A stretch of DNA of 16,997 bases, taken from contig CALAFS010000132.1 in assembly GCA_937892405.1 (NCBI GenBank), positions 1-16,997 of the forward strand, given 5' to 3'. Position numbers and translations under genes: made by a program. Below the pieces are notes generated by a model. The model saw only the letters and a list, made by a program, of their open reading frames with translations. It had not been told where the DNA came from and searched no databases. Of this stretch, positions 1 to 5,927 are shown piece after piece. Source of the DNA: an uncultured Clostridia bacterium (lineage in GTDB: Bacteria; Bacillota; Clostridia; Oscillospirales; CAG-272). Within the stretch, counting starts at the first letter, position 1. Each line of letters starts with the position of its first letter.

Positions 1-686
1 TCAAACACGGTATCCGCGCCGGTGAGAAAGAGGCGGCAGCCTTCAATCTCGCAGGTGGCTCCGGTTTTATCCGCGGCGAAGACGGCGGCAATCGTCGAAG
101 CCATCTCCGTATTTGCTGCGCCGAAATAGACTTCGGTGTCATATAAAGAAAAAACGGCGTCAGCGCCGATTTTTGCGATTCTGGCACTTTCCAGTGTCAG
201 GTTGCTACGATTGAAAGTTGTTCCGTCGGCGGCTCTTCCCACCACGGCTTGCCCGCCGGCGTAAAACAGACATCTTTCCCCTTCCGACACAATCTTTGCA
301 CCGGGAACGGAGGAGTACACATACATGGTATTCTTTTTCGCATTGCGGAAGGCTCCGTTCGGGAGATCATATGCCACGGTGATCCGATGCCCCCTCAGGT
401 CAACGGAAACGCCGTTCGGCACAAGAAAGTAGCTTGTCTTTGTCTCAAGCGTATAGTCCGTATAGAGTGTCACGACCGCGCCGCTTTTCGCCGCTGTGAT
501 TGCTTTCTTCAGAGCGCTGACCGAGGCGTCGGTTCCCTCTGTCACCTCACCTGCCGCGTTCGTCACCGTATAGGCGATTCCGGATGTTGCCGTTTCTGTT
601 TCGTCCGCCGAATTTTCTGCCGATGCACATATGGTGAACAGCGACAGCAGGCAAACAAGCAAAAGTAAAATTCGTGTCATTTTCAT
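1..686 (-). CDS. Secreted beta-helix-like surface protein, 5' part only
   Basis: The reading frame runs off the left edge, so only the first 228 codons are present. Translation from ATG at 686 begins MKMTRILLLLVCLLSLFTIC, a clear Sec signal peptide with cleavage likely after the ASA at about residues 21-23. The mature part starts with a Ser/Thr/Glu-rich linker and continues with short beta-strand-like units. A conserved-looking segment VTLYTDYTLE is followed by VDLRGHRITV, the kind of rung seen in right-handed beta-helix (pectate-lyase-like) surface proteins. Fold and function are inferred; no catalytic motif is visible in this fragment. A second ATG at 680 (MTRILL) sits six bases after a weak GAG and could be the real start. 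The gene has its own perfect promoter at 878-906 and a leader of roughly 185 nt, so it is not co-transcribed with abiE. Confidence 0.75.
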   Translation of the reverse strand, partial: MKMTRILLLLVCLLSLFTICASAENSADETETATSGIAYTVTNAAGEVTEGTDASVSALKKAITAAKSGAVVTLYTDYTLETKTSYFLVPNGVSVDLRGHRITVAYDLPNGAFRNAKKNTMYVYSSVPGAKIVSEGERCLFYAGGQAVVGRAADGTTFNRSNLTLESARIAKIGADAVFSLYDTEVYFGAANTEMASTIAAVFAADKTGATCEIEGCRLFLTGADTVF

Positions 687-761
687 CTCAATATGACAAT
701 CTCGCTTTACATATTATTGCTATTTATCAAAAAGTCAACCTTGATGCAGACTGAGAGAGCC

Positions 762-822
762 AGAACCGATATCTTGATTTGCGCATGTTTTTCTGCCGTG
801 CCAATCAAGGATCGGTGGTTCT
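762..822 (-). promoter_or_regulatory. Long interrupted hairpin in the leader of the 1-686 gene
   Basis: AGAA, CCGAT and CTTGATT (762-779 on the plus strand) pair with AATCAAG, ATCGG and TTCT (803-822), giving 16 base pairs interrupted by a small internal loop and a three-base bulge, with a loop of 23 bases. It lies between the promoter at 878-906 and the start codon at 686, so it should be part of the untranslated leader. No U-tract follows, so it is not a terminator. I do not recognise a known riboswitch class. A regulatory role is an inference. Confidence 0.5.
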
Positions 823-825
823 TCC

Positions 826-842
826 TTCGACATTTTTCGACA
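826..842. repeat. Two direct copies of TTCGACA, 10 bases apart
   Basis: TTCGACA occurs at 826-832 and again at 836-842, separated by TTT, so the period is one helical turn. The pair lies just downstream of the predicted transcription start (about 870) of the minus-strand gene. This is the geometry of a protein-binding site, but a chance repeat cannot be excluded. Confidence 0.35.
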
Positions 843-877
843 ATATGAATAAAAACGCTTTTTCAAAATTTGTTTTT

Positions 878-906
878 ATTATAATCCTGTGTTCATTATT
901 TGTCAA
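878..906 (-). promoter_or_regulatory. Perfect sigma-A promoter for the 1-686 gene
   Basis: On the minus strand TTGACA (906-901) and TATAAT (883-878) are separated by exactly 17 bases. Both boxes match consensus fully. Transcription would start near 870, about 185 nt before the start codon at 686. In the 332 bases between 687 and 1018 I see this promoter, the leader hairpin and the short direct repeat. I see no supported gene; a 60-codon plus-strand frame there mostly overlaps the end of abiEii and has no family features. Confidence 0.85.
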
Positions 907-1018
907 TAGTTTAGGATGAAAAATTCTTTGAAATTACAGATTTTATCGGGTTCCGACAATGATTTCCGCGTTTTTCCGGAAAGCGCGTTTATCCCGATGT
1001 TCTACGATCAAAGCCCCG

Positions 1019-1882
1019 TCATACGGGTTGAAGTTGCTCGGTCAGCTGCTCAAAAAACTCGGCGGACCACAAATTTAACGAAGTGGGATCCTTTATAAAC
1101 GGGCGAACATCTTCTTTTGCCTGCTCGTAGTCGATGGTTTCAAACCTCCGACAAAGCAATCCCTTGACATCTTCGATGGTGATTTTCTCATTTTTCTCGC
1201 AAAGTCCCGATTCTGTAAGTCGTGCTTTCAGATGCAGCAGATTCACTTTGGCATGATGGGAAAGATAAAATAGATAATCGTACAGATCGCGTCCCTTGAC
1301 TCTGTTTTTCCAAGAACGACAAATGACGGCGTGCAACTTCCCCGCGAACAGTGAAGGAAGATCGTACAGCGTAACCCCATACGGTGCCGGAAGCAATCGA
1401 AATTTATGCTCATAAGTTGCGCCGTCCGGCGGCATCGTATCTACTTCAAACTTGATCTTGATTACCTCATTGCCGGCAACGCCTCCGAGATCCGGGTCGG
1501 CGTAAAACAGTAAGATATGCTCTTTTGTATTCCCCTTCAGAAAAGCGGAGCGGACCGCGGAATCCACCGTTTTCTCTTTTTCCGATACCGTAACATTCAG
1601 GCCGTAGGAAGCAATCTCTTTTTCCAGCACGGGAAAATATCCGGAAAGGTGAAAGTCCGGATCTGCCGTCATCAAAGAGAAATCCAGATCCTCCGAAAAG
1701 CGGTCAAGACCGTAGAAAATGCGCAAAGCGGTGCCGCCATAAAACGCCGCCTTTTCAAAAAAACCTGCCCGTGCCAATCCGCAAAGTACGATTTCCTGCA
1801 TAACTTCTTTGATTGAATTCTTCCGCTCATTGATATTATGCACTTCGTAATTCCGGATCATTTGTGTAAGAATACTGTTCAT
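1019..1882 (-). CDS. abiEii: AbiEii-family nucleotidyltransferase toxin
   Basis: This 287-residue protein carries the hallmarks of the AbiEii/MenA-type nucleotidyltransferase family. They are the GGTALR motif at residues 49-54, SEDLDFS with its paired aspartates at 63-69, the KIKFEVD segment at 142-148, and the AGKLHAV...KGRDLYD block at about 180-202. Family members act in the cytoplasm as toxins that transfer nucleotides to RNA targets (shown for the tRNA-modifying MenT toxins), and they cause growth arrest or abortive phage infection. All motif residues look intact, so the toxin should be active. The start ATG overlaps the antitoxin stop codon in an ATGA (1879-1882), with GGAGG upstream, so translation is coupled to the antitoxin. 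Known AbiE systems have this same gene order. Family assignment is firm; the exact substrate is not deducible. Confidence 0.93.
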   Translation of the reverse strand: MNSILTQMIRNYEVHNINERKNSIKEVMQEIVLCGLARAGFFEKAAFYGGTALRIFYGLDRFSEDLDFSLMTADPDFHLSGYFPVLEKEIASYGLNVTVSEKEKTVDSAVRSAFLKGNTKEHILLFYADPDLGGVAGNEVIKIKFEVDTMPPDGATYEHKFRLLPAPYGVTLYDLPSLFAGKLHAVICRSWKNRVKGRDLYDYLFYLSHHAKVNLLHLKARLTESGLCEKNEKITIEDVKGLLCRRFETIDYEQAKEDVRPFIKDPTSLNLWSAEFFEQLTEQLQPV

Positions 1883-2466
1883 TGCCCTTTTCCTCCGAGA
1901 TATCGTTTGAGGTACTTCAGATTGCTCATATGATACTTATCGCACAAACTGTTCAGCACCTCCCGATCCAAAGCGTGGAATGTGTCCGCCCCAATACGAA
2001 GGTCATCAAACAGCATTTCGCGGATTTCACGGATGCTGTGCACCGGCGGCATCGCGGACAGTTTGTCGCACAGAGCCTTTTCCGGCGTAGCGAGCAGATA
2101 GCTGTATCCGCCCTCTTGTATCAGCTCGACGCAAAACGGATATGCCTCTTTCGGAACATCGCGATAGGTGAAACAGCCGAAGGCATTCCGATATTGCTTG
2201 ATCTTTTTCTTATCAAAGGTAGCGCTTGTGTAAGTATATACCGTCTCAGGAATCAATCCGTACCGCGACAGCGCAAAATCAAAAGAAAGGTAGGAGGGAC
2301 CGTATATCGCCGCAGCCAGATATTGCCCGGGAATCGTTTTCTCTGTTTCATACAACCCGCGCGTCAGCGGGATCAGTTCCCCGCTTTTTACCATACGCAT
2401 GATTTTGCCGGCGGGATCATGATAGTCGTGCAACCGGTCCATCAACATTTGCGTTGTTAAAATCAT
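1879..2466 (-). CDS. abiEi: AbiEi-family antitoxin and autorepressor
   Basis: The 195-residue protein begins with a winged-helix-like segment (residues 1-45, ending in PLTRGLYE), as in AbiEi antitoxins. It is followed by the family's core block SYLSFDFALSRYGLIPE and a Tyr/Thr-rich strand TVYTYTSATF, then LATPEKALCDKL. The N-terminal helix-turn-helix binds the promoter and the C-terminal domain provides antitoxin activity in characterised members (type IV toxin-antitoxin). I chose ATG at 2466 because a perfect GGAGG (2475-2479) lies eight bases upstream. An in-frame TTG at 2481 lies at the far side of that binding site and is unlikely. The gene immediately precedes and overlaps the toxin gene, so the pair forms one operon under the promoter at 2487-2515. 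No sign of decay is seen. Confidence 0.92.
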   Translation of the reverse strand: MILTTQMLMDRLHDYHDPAGKIMRMVKSGELIPLTRGLYETEKTIPGQYLAAAIYGPSYLSFDFALSRYGLIPETVYTYTSATFDKKKIKQYRNAFGCFTYRDVPKEAYPFCVELIQEGGYSYLLATPEKALCDKLSAMPPVHSIREIREMLFDDLRIGADTFHALDREVLNSLCDKYHMSNLKYLKRYLGGKGQ

Positions 2467-2479
2467 TATTTTCGCCTCC

Positions 2480-2515
2480 AATTTGTATTATACACAATTT
2501 AGAGGTGAAAATCAA
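2480..2515 (-). promoter_or_regulatory. abiE promoter overlapped by an imperfect palindrome
   Basis: On the minus strand TTGATT (2515-2510) and TATAAT (2492-2487) are 17 bases apart. The -10 box is embedded in a near-palindrome on the plus strand, AATTTGTAT (2480-2488) against ATACACAATT (2490-2499), with one inserted base in the right arm. Characterised AbiEi proteins repress their own operon by binding inverted repeats in the promoter, so this is the natural operator candidate. The leader is only about 15 nt. Confidence 0.75.
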
Positions 2516-2575
2516 TACTTTTTCTCAAAATCACAATTTCTGTTGCATGGTATTCCGAAATTTTCTTCAGCAAAC

Positions 2576-2624
2576 AAAAAAAGCGGTGATACAGTATCTT
2601 TGCGACACTGTACTCCGCTTTTTT
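2576..2624 (-). terminator. Intrinsic terminator after the Cys-Ala membrane gene
   Basis: An A-tract and GCGG (2576-2586) pair with CCGC and a T-tract (2615-2624). An inner TACAGT/ACTGTA helix (2590-2595 with 2607-2612) extends the stem. On the minus strand a run of seven T follows, 18 bases beyond the stop codon at 2642. The flanking A and T runs make it potentially bidirectional, but only the minus strand has a gene ending here. Confidence 0.85.
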
Positions 2625-2641
2625 GTCGAACCTCCCGTTTC

Positions 2642-3763
2642 TCACTTCTGCCGATCACTCTGATCGCTCCTGCACCGGGTTCCGGGATCTCCGCTTTCCA
2701 ACGGGTAGACGGCGAGGAGGTCATTTTCTTTCAGCGGGGCGTATTCGGGCAGGGAGGTAAAATCTTTTCGTGAGCAGCCGGCTCTGCCACCGCCTGCACA
2801 GGCGCAGGCGCACGCACAGGCACAGCCGCCGCCCGAGCCGAAGGTGCTGCCGCCGTTTCCGCCCGTGGTGGTCGGCGGCAGGTGGATTCTCTTCCCCCTC
2901 GAGTTTACGCCGTGCGAAAAGGGGTAACCCCAATACCGGTACGGTCCCGCATAGCCGCGGTAGTGATAGTAATCGTCATGCGCGCGGTGTCTTTCAATCA
3001 GAACCGCGGCGATCATGACAGCGACAATCACTGCCAAAATCAAAAAGGGCAAAATCCGCGTCAGAAAGATCGTCCCGTCCGACGCCTGTCTGTCGGAATA
3101 TACCGCATCCTCGTCAAGAGTCGGAAAGACCGAGCGCTTATATTTGATCTGCGACTGCAGTTTCCGATTCTCGGGCATGTCCTTTTCCGTCCAGACGGCA
3201 TAGGAATTCTCTTCGTTTTTTCCGGTGCAATAAAGAATATCGTCGGAGTCGACATCGGAGATATCCCATCGCAGGATCATCTCGTCTACGCGGATCTCCT
3301 CAAACCACCCGGGAATAAAGGCGAATTCCACCTCGGTACCGCCGTTCGCGAGAGAAAAAATGCGCGACTGATGGAGCGAAAAGCCGAAATCCACAATCTC
3401 ACCCTCGTAATACTCCCGATCAAAGTCGATCCGCACGAAGGCGCCGGAATCATATGAATATTCCGCGCTCGCGATAGAATCGTCGAGCGGTCGGATCTCG
3501 TCGACATACATATTTGCGACGCCGATCTTCACCCAGCTCAAAGGTCCCTCCACGTCCGAATCAAGCACCTTCCACCGGATCCGATAGGTGATGTCGAGTG
3601 TCGCGTCGGGGCGCGGTTTTACCGTCACCTCATACTTCAGAATTTCATCGAGGTTGCCGCTCGCCTGCGCGCGGAGCGCGAGATCCGAGGAGGACAGCGG
3701 AAAAAGAAGAACGAGCAGAAAGAGGATGACGGCAAGGATGCCGGAAAAGAATCTGCGTTTCAT
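2642..3763 (-). CDS. Membrane protein with a C-terminal (Cys-Ala)5 repeat, DUF2207-like topology
   Basis: The 373-residue protein starts with a signal peptide or signal anchor (hydrophobic residues about 6-22). A beta-rich ectodomain follows (about 36-230; many Asp/Glu, DITYRIRW and VEFAFIPGWF segments), then a transmembrane helix at about 232-256. The predicted cytoplasmic tail begins with a Tyr/His-rich stretch (DDYYHYRGY) and a Gly/Thr linker. Residues 314-323 are five exact Cys-Ala units, followed by GGGRAGCSRKDF and a hydrophilic end. Layout and ectodomain resemble DUF2207-type membrane proteins; this is an impression, not a search result. The ATG at 3763 overlaps the radical SAM stop codon (ATGA), with GGAGGG just upstream, so both are translated from one message. 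The (Cys-Ala)5 tail is the obvious candidate substrate for that enzyme. Homologous tails with Gly-flanked Cys-Ala runs exist in Clostridia to my recollection; the function is unknown. Confidence 0.8.
   Translation of the reverse strand: MKRRFFSGILAVILFLLVLLFPLSSSDLALRAQASGNLDEILKYEVTVKPRPDATLDITYRIRWKVLDSDVEGPLSWVKIGVANMYVDEIRPLDDSIASAEYSYDSGAFVRIDFDREYYEGEIVDFGFSLHQSRIFSLANGGTEVEFAFIPGWFEEIRVDEMILRWDISDVDSDDILYCTGKNEENSYAVWTEKDMPENRKLQSQIKYKRSVFPTLDEDAVYSDRQASDGTIFLTRILPFLILAVIVAVMIAAVLIERHRAHDDYYHYRGYAGPYRYWGYPFSHGVNSRGKRIHLPPTTTGGNGGSTFGSGGGCACACACACAGGGRAGCSRKDFTSLPEYAPLKENDLLAVYPLESGDPGTRCRSDQSDRQK
2795..2824 (-). repeat. Codon-diversified Cys-Ala repeat coding segment
   Basis: The ten codons read TGT GCC TGT GCG TGC GCC TGC GCC TGT GCA, giving Cys-Ala five times. 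Both cysteine codons and three alanine codons are used, so the DNA is not a clean tandem repeat. The repetition is kept at the protein level, which argues for selection on alternating cysteines rather than slippage. A sixth cysteine lies eight residues after the last one, in AGCSRKDF. Confidence 0.9.
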
Positions 3764-5112
3764 TGTCCGCCCTCCTTCAAAAGGCAAGTCTTCTCCTTTT
3801 TACAGGCGCGCTTGCGTATTTTTCTGCAAGTTTTACCGTACCATATCGTTTTCCAGTCGTCTGTCAGAATGTTGCCGAGCGGCGCGCCCGACAGCCACGA
3901 CTGGCACGGCACCACCGTGCCGTCGGGAGCGATCGCCATATTGGAAAGGCACGCCCCGCAGGAAGGGACGACCATCTTCAGTTCTTTCAGAATCGCGTCG
4001 TCAATCCACCCCGGAGAGGTGAACGAAATTTCTCCGCCGCCGGCGTATACTGTCCGTGCGGCTTTTCTTACGATTTCGGTGATCTCGTCCTTTCCGAGTC
4101 TTGTCGCTGTCGAGTCGTCCTTCTCTGCATTGCCGGCGGGGATCAATCCCGAGCAGGAAAAATATCTGACGCCGAGGTCAAGCAAAAATTTCACCGTTTC
4201 CGCATATTCCCGATTAAGCGAGCAGAGCGGCGTGTTCACGCTGACATCGAGACCTGCCCCGAGCGCGTTTTTGATTCCCTGCACCGTCTCGCGAAAGCCG
4301 TCACAGCCGACGAGCATATTATGAACTTCTTCATTGGAGGAATAGAGTGTGATCTGCACGCTGTCGAGACTGGCTTTTGACAGCTTTTTGCAAAGTTCTA
4401 TTGTCAAAAGCGCGCCGTTTGTGTTCAGACGCGTCACAAACCACTTGGAATAACCGATCAGTTCCGCAAGGTCACTCCGCAAAGTCGGTTCGCCGCCCGT
4501 AAAGGTCAGCGCGGGGATTCCTGCCCGACGGCAGGCGTCGATCGCCCGCTTCCATTCGTCGGTCGATAGCTCTTTTCCCTCCGCGTACGACTGATCGGCG
4601 GCATAGCAATGCAGGCATCGCCTGTTGCAATGCCACGCGCCCTCCTTCGTAATCGCGCTCACCGCGAGGTCCATGCGGTGCGGCGCTTTCATGTATTTTG
4701 CATATTTTTTGAGCGTCATGTATCCGATCTTCGCGCTCGGTTCTTTCCCGACGGCAAGATCGCGGAAGGTCTGCAAAAGATCTGTGACATCCTCTCTGAT
4801 GTCCTCACTTTTCGCTTTTCGGAAGATCGCGCGGACACCCTTAACGGTCGAATTTACGACCTCCGCAAAGTCTTTTTCGTCCATCGGCTTACCGGCATAT
4901 TCGTTGATCCGCTCGATGAAAATTTTCATGGCGACGCCCCATGCGCTTTGCAAAGGAATCACCGAATAACCGTTGATGATCGCCACCCACGGCGCGCGCG
5001 GCTTCGGATCGGCGGGCGGCACAAGGTGAATTCTCACCACGCCCGGTTCCTTCGGATTCAGCGTCGTATGGTACACCGATGTACAGGTAGAAAGATAGTC
5101 CTGAAAACTCAT
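3760..5112 (-). CDS. Radical SAM enzyme with SPASM-like C-terminus, putative protein maturase
   Basis: The 450-residue protein has the radical SAM cluster motif CNRRCLHC at residues 162-169. It is followed by the SAM-binding TFTGGEPT at 203-210 and the usual barrel segments (RLNTNG, VQITLYSS). The C-terminal region has six more cysteines (385, 388, 403, 429, 437, 443), starting CGAC and continuing through IAPDGTVVPCQSWL and LGNIL. This matches SPASM/twitch domains that hold auxiliary Fe-S clusters in peptide-modifying enzymes such as thioether-forming and epimerising maturases. About 160 residues precede the barrel and could include a substrate-recognition domain, although I cannot assign a PqqD-like fold from sequence alone. 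Start ATG at 5112 has AAGGA eight bases upstream; the frame is open to 5172 but that part overlaps the promoter. It overlaps the Cys-Ala membrane gene by four bases, which makes that protein the likely partner or substrate. Confidence 0.88.
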   Translation of the reverse strand: MSFQDYLSTCTSVYHTTLNPKEPGVVRIHLVPPADPKPRAPWVAIINGYSVIPLQSAWGVAMKIFIERINEYAGKPMDEKDFAEVVNSTVKGVRAIFRKAKSEDIREDVTDLLQTFRDLAVGKEPSAKIGYMTLKKYAKYMKAPHRMDLAVSAITKEGAWHCNRRCLHCYAADQSYAEGKELSTDEWKRAIDACRRAGIPALTFTGGEPTLRSDLAELIGYSKWFVTRLNTNGALLTIELCKKLSKASLDSVQITLYSSNEEVHNMLVGCDGFRETVQGIKNALGAGLDVSVNTPLCSLNREYAETVKFLLDLGVRYFSCSGLIPAGNAEKDDSTATRLGKDEITEIVRKAARTVYAGGGEISFTSPGWIDDAILKELKMVVPSCGACLSNMAIAPDGTVVPCQSWLSGAPLGNILTDDWKTIWYGKTCRKIRKRACKKEKTCLLKEGGQ

Positions 5113-5143
5113 ATTCTTTTTCCTTTCGGGCAAACCTGTCTGT

Positions 5144-5172
5144 ATTATATCATAGCGCTGCGCGAATTTCAA
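5144..5172 (-). promoter_or_regulatory. Extended -10 promoter of the radical SAM operon
   Basis: On the minus strand TTGAAA (5172-5167) and TATAAT (5149-5144) are 17 bases apart, and TGA directly before the -10 box supplies the extended element. The leader to ATG 5112 is about 25 nt. A strong promoter of its own shows that this two-gene operon is an independent unit. Confidence 0.85.
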
Positions 5173-5214
5173 CCGATTTCAATTTATTTTGCCGACACAA
5201 CCGAAGTTCACAAA

Positions 5215-5425
5215 AGGCGAGATGCGAAGATAATAACCGCAGTGCGGGCAAAAGATCCGCTGATCTGTAAATCTCCTCCGCTTTTGTTTTGCAGAGAGAA
5301 AGGGATTCGCTCTCGCGCGGACTACGCGCTCGGTCAGGGTACGCTCTGACTTCTCACTGCGGTTCGGTCACGCTCAGGCTCTGACAGCCCACCGGGCTGT
5401 CATTCAGTACCGCCCCGTTCGAATC
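5215..5425. other. GC-rich non-coding hairpin element between two operons
   Basis: This stretch has no supported gene but contains several short inverted repeats. The best is TGACAGCCC (5382-5390) with GGGCTGTCA (5394-5402), nine perfect pairs around a three-base loop. Others are GCGCG/CGCGC near 5316-5331 and GTCAG/CTGAC in the 5330-5350 region. The end, CCGTTCGAATCCCC (about 5414-5427), imitates a tRNA T-arm but no tRNA can be folded around it. From memory, similar blocks recur in clostridial intergenic regions, so a dispersed genomic repeat is the simplest reading. Confidence 0.5.
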
Positions 5426-5531
5426 CCCTCAGCTTTTATTGGAAAAAAGAACCGCCCTTTTACCGTGTGCTGATAAGACAGTAATTTGAGAAAACTACAA
5501 AATCGGCATCTGTCAAGCAGGATTGGACAAC

Positions 5532-5574
5532 AAAACAGGCGGCACTCAGCTTCGGTTGAGTGCCGTCTGTTTTT
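5532..5574 (+). terminator. Very strong intrinsic terminator with no gene before it
   Basis: ACAGGCGGCACTCAGC (5535-5550) pairs with GTTGAGTGCCGTCTGT (5555-5570) across a TTCG tetraloop, 16 base pairs including two G-U pairs, followed by TTTTT. On the minus strand the follow-on run is only TTTT, so the plus orientation is favoured. No plus-strand gene lies between 1 and this site, so it ends either an unannotated small RNA or is a relic of a displaced gene. It also shields mcrB from read-through. Confidence 0.85.
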
Positions 5575-5650
5575 GTACATCCAAGGGTTGAAAATCACCT
5601 ATTTTCAGCGCTGTAAAGCAAGGATAGTAAAAAGGGTGAAATAGTTATTG

Positions 5651-5775
5651 CTCTCATACAGTTTCTTTGTGAAACAGTGAATCGCTGTATAGTGCATACG
5701 GTTCGCTTGAGAGTGCGTATATTTGCGGTCGTGCAAAATACCCCACAAAGCTGCAAAGTCGATAGGCGGGTATTT
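5651..5775 (+). other. Nested and competing hairpins upstream of mcrB
   Basis: CTCTCA (5651-5656) pairs with TGAGAG (5708-5713). Inside it, ATACAG (5656-5661) pairs with CTGTAT (5685-5690), and GTTTC (5661-5665) with GAAAC (5671-5675). A different helix, ATACG (5696-5700) with CGTAT (5716-5720), would place TGAGAG in its loop and so excludes the first pairing. Further on AAATACCC (5736-5743) pairs with GGGTATTT (5768-5775). No open frame with a binding site covers this region. It could be a small RNA or a remnant of an element border; nothing in it is recognised. Confidence 0.4.
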
Positions 5776-5868
5776 CGATGCAGAGTATGTTCGACACTGT
5801 GGAAACTGAAAATCAGCTTGTATTCGCAGAAAAGTTACGTTTTAAGGCTGTAAATTTTAGATATCATA

Positions 5869-5910
5869 TTGAAAACAGACCGCTCCTTGTGGTATAATGT
5901 GTGTACACAC
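5869..5910 (+). promoter_or_regulatory. mcrBC promoter with palindrome at the transcription start
   Basis: TTGAAA (5869-5874) and TATAAT (5893-5898) are 18 bases apart, with an extended -10 TGG just before the -10 box. Immediately after it is GTGTGTACACAC (5899-5910), a perfect 12-base palindrome covering the expected start of transcription. That position suits a repressor operator. The leader to ATG 5928 is about 22 nt and holds GAGGAGGT at 5915-5922. Confidence 0.75.
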
Positions 5911-5927
5911 TTTTGAGGAGGTACAGC

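Noticed and set aside
249..668. Plus-strand open frame of 139 codons
   Set aside because: It is antisense to the signal-peptide protein at 1-686, which has a promoter and typical secreted-protein composition.
916..1098. Plus-strand 60-codon frame
   Set aside because: No ribosome binding site or family features, and half of it lies antisense to abiEii.
2500..2640. Short frames on both strands between abiE and the membrane gene
   Set aside because: The stretch is explained by the abiE promoter and a terminator; the frames are tiny and cross the terminator.
5300..5430. tRNA gene
   Set aside because: Only the T-arm-like GTTCGAATCCCC is present; no acceptor, D or anticodon arms can be placed.
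5685..5720. Group II intron domain V
   Set aside because: GCATACGGTTCGC recalls its 3' strand, but the matching 5' strand and GNRA loop are missing and no intron-encoded protein is near.
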